From NCBI RefSeq assembly GCF_008121495.1, contig NZ_CP043051.1:62001-126000 (forward strand): a stretch of 64,000 bases of DNA, written 5' to 3'. Made by a program: the position numbers and the translations under genes. Of this stretch, positions 63,418-64,000 are shown in pieces. The stretch is from Mediterraneibacter gnavus ATCC 29149 (GTDB lineage Bacteria; Bacillota; Clostridia; Lachnospirales; Lachnospiraceae). Under the pieces are notes generated by a model, which searched no databases, was not told the DNA's origin, and saw only the letters and a list, made by a program, of their open reading frames with translations. Each line of letters opens with the position of its first letter. The first letter of the stretch is position 1.

Positions 63418-64000
63418 TTATTTGCGTCTTTTCAGGAATGCCAGAAGTGCTGCTCCTCCTGCAAGAAGTCCGGATACTGCTCCGGCGATCGGAGTGGCAT
63501 CTCCTGTCTTCACTGCTTTGTTTGGAGTACCAGTTGACGGTTTCTGTGTTGTAGACTGACTATTGTTTCCATTATTTTGTCCGTCATTGTTTCCATTTCC
63601 CGGTTTGTTGTTATCCGGTTTATTATTGTCTGGATTTTCTGGTTTTTCAGTCTGCGTTTTTTCCTCCAGTGCATCGATCGCAGTTCTTACTTTCTGTACT
63701 GCTGTATCAATGTCTGCCTGAGATGCCTCTTTGTCTGCAAGAATAAACTGCGCTGCCTCCACTTCTTTCTGAAGTGCTTTTACTGTCTCTTCGGTATACT
63801 TATCTGCCTGTTCCAGACGTTCCTCTGCTTCTTTTATAACAGCTGTAAGCTTTGATTTATCTGTAGAAACAGCTGCTTTCTGGAAGAGTGCTGTAATATT
63901 GGCATCTGCATTGACATCACAGAATGTATACTCTGCCACTGCACCAACAGACTGTCCATTTACCAGTACATCACTGATCACATATCCTTCTTCCGGCTGG
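63418..64000 (-). CDS. C-terminal part of a large wall-anchored surface protein, 5' end outside window
   Basis: The frame is open from the window edge to a stop at 63418 (194 codons). It begins in a divergent InlB-type repeat (EYTFCDVNADANITALF). A FIVAR-like helical segment follows (DKSKLTAVIKEAEERLEQADKY), then a repetitive linker rich in N, P, D and K (PDNNKPDNNKPGNGNN), and a C-terminal sorting region: VKTGDATP, a hydrophobic helix, and a KRRK tail. The anchor pattern is VKTGD rather than LPXTG. Such C-termini end long carbohydrate-active or adhesin proteins in gut Lachnospiraceae; the catalytic part lies outside the window. Confidence 0.85.
   Translation of the reverse strand, partial: QPEEGYVISDVLVNGQSVGAVAEYTFCDVNADANITALFQKAAVSTDKSKLTAVIKEAEERLEQADKYTEETVKALQKEVEAAQFILADKEASQADIDTAVQKVRTAIDALEEKTQTEKPENPDNNKPDNNKPGNGNNDGQNNGNNSQSTTQKPSTGTPNKAVKTGDATPIAGAVSGLLAGGAALLAFLKRRK

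Noticed and set aside
1-64000. CRISPR array, prophage or insertion sequence
   Set aside because: No regularly spaced repeats, phage structural genes, integrases or transposases were seen.

Overview
The window reads as chromosome of a low-to-moderate G+C, anaerobic, spore-forming Firmicute, most likely a Lachnospiraceae gut species (Dorea / Mediterraneibacter / Ruminococcus gnavus type; this is an inference from gene content, not a database match). Supporting signs are AGGAGG ribosome sites throughout, a T-box leader in front of pheST, a HemZ-type radical SAM protein, HprK plus a ROK glucokinase, a rubrerythrin, an oxygen-independent QueH, a LysM-GH18 spore-cortex-type hydrolase and YhgE/Pip membrane proteins. 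Most genes are on the minus strand. There is no prophage, CRISPR array or intact insertion sequence.

Layout. 1-1.4 kb: 3' part of a LysM/GH18 hydrolase and a compact candidate type I toxin-antitoxin locus (31-residue hydrophobic peptide plus a convergent antisense RNA of about 70 nt). 1.4-6.3 kb: pheS-pheT-queA behind a T-box with a UUC specifier. 6.3-8.4 kb: YihY-type membrane protein, a 6S RNA candidate and a flavodoxin-ferredoxin. 8.5-17 kb: minus-strand amino acid cluster argH-asd-leuC-leuD-nhaC-thrC with queH upstream. 17-22.1 kb: SsuBC-like ABC pair on the plus strand, then a MATE pump, a TetR regulator and an NSS transporter on the minus strand. 22.3 kb: tRNA-Thr(CGU). 22.5-28.4 kb: ftsH, uvrC, hprK and glucokinase. 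28.5-31.8 kb: DUF1846 protein and pyrG on the plus strand. 32.4-38.8 kb: PAP2 phosphatase, tRNA-dihydrouridine synthase and two overlapping YhgE/Pip proteins. 38.9-42.2 kb: a second MATE pump with an attenuator-like leader, divergent from an ABC exporter. 42.3-46.7 kb: rubrerythrin, a decayed AAA-ATPase gene, ilvE, and ilvB-ilvN. 46.9-52.1 kb: hom-thyA-dfrA-znuA-znuC-znuB, tightly packed. 52.3-53.7 kb: a DUF5684-like membrane protein with a Fur-type box, and tRNA-Gly(GCC). 53.9-63.1 kb: recJ-rel-MBL-hemZ-hisS-aspS operon. 63.4-64 kb: C-terminal end of a large wall-anchored surface protein.

How it fits together. Aspartate-family and branched-chain amino acid synthesis is spread over several units here (asd, hom, thrC, leuCD, ilvBN, ilvE). 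Translation and tRNA modification are represented by pheST, hisS, aspS, queA, queH and a Dus enzyme, and the stringent response by rel next to the synthetases. The parts most worth following up lie between the genes: the type I toxin-antitoxin candidate, the MATE leader peptide/terminator, a uvrC promoter whose predicted start falls on the start codon, several perfect inverted repeats sitting inside or at promoters, and two gene remnants. Everything comes from reading the sequence; no alignment, folding or database search was run.
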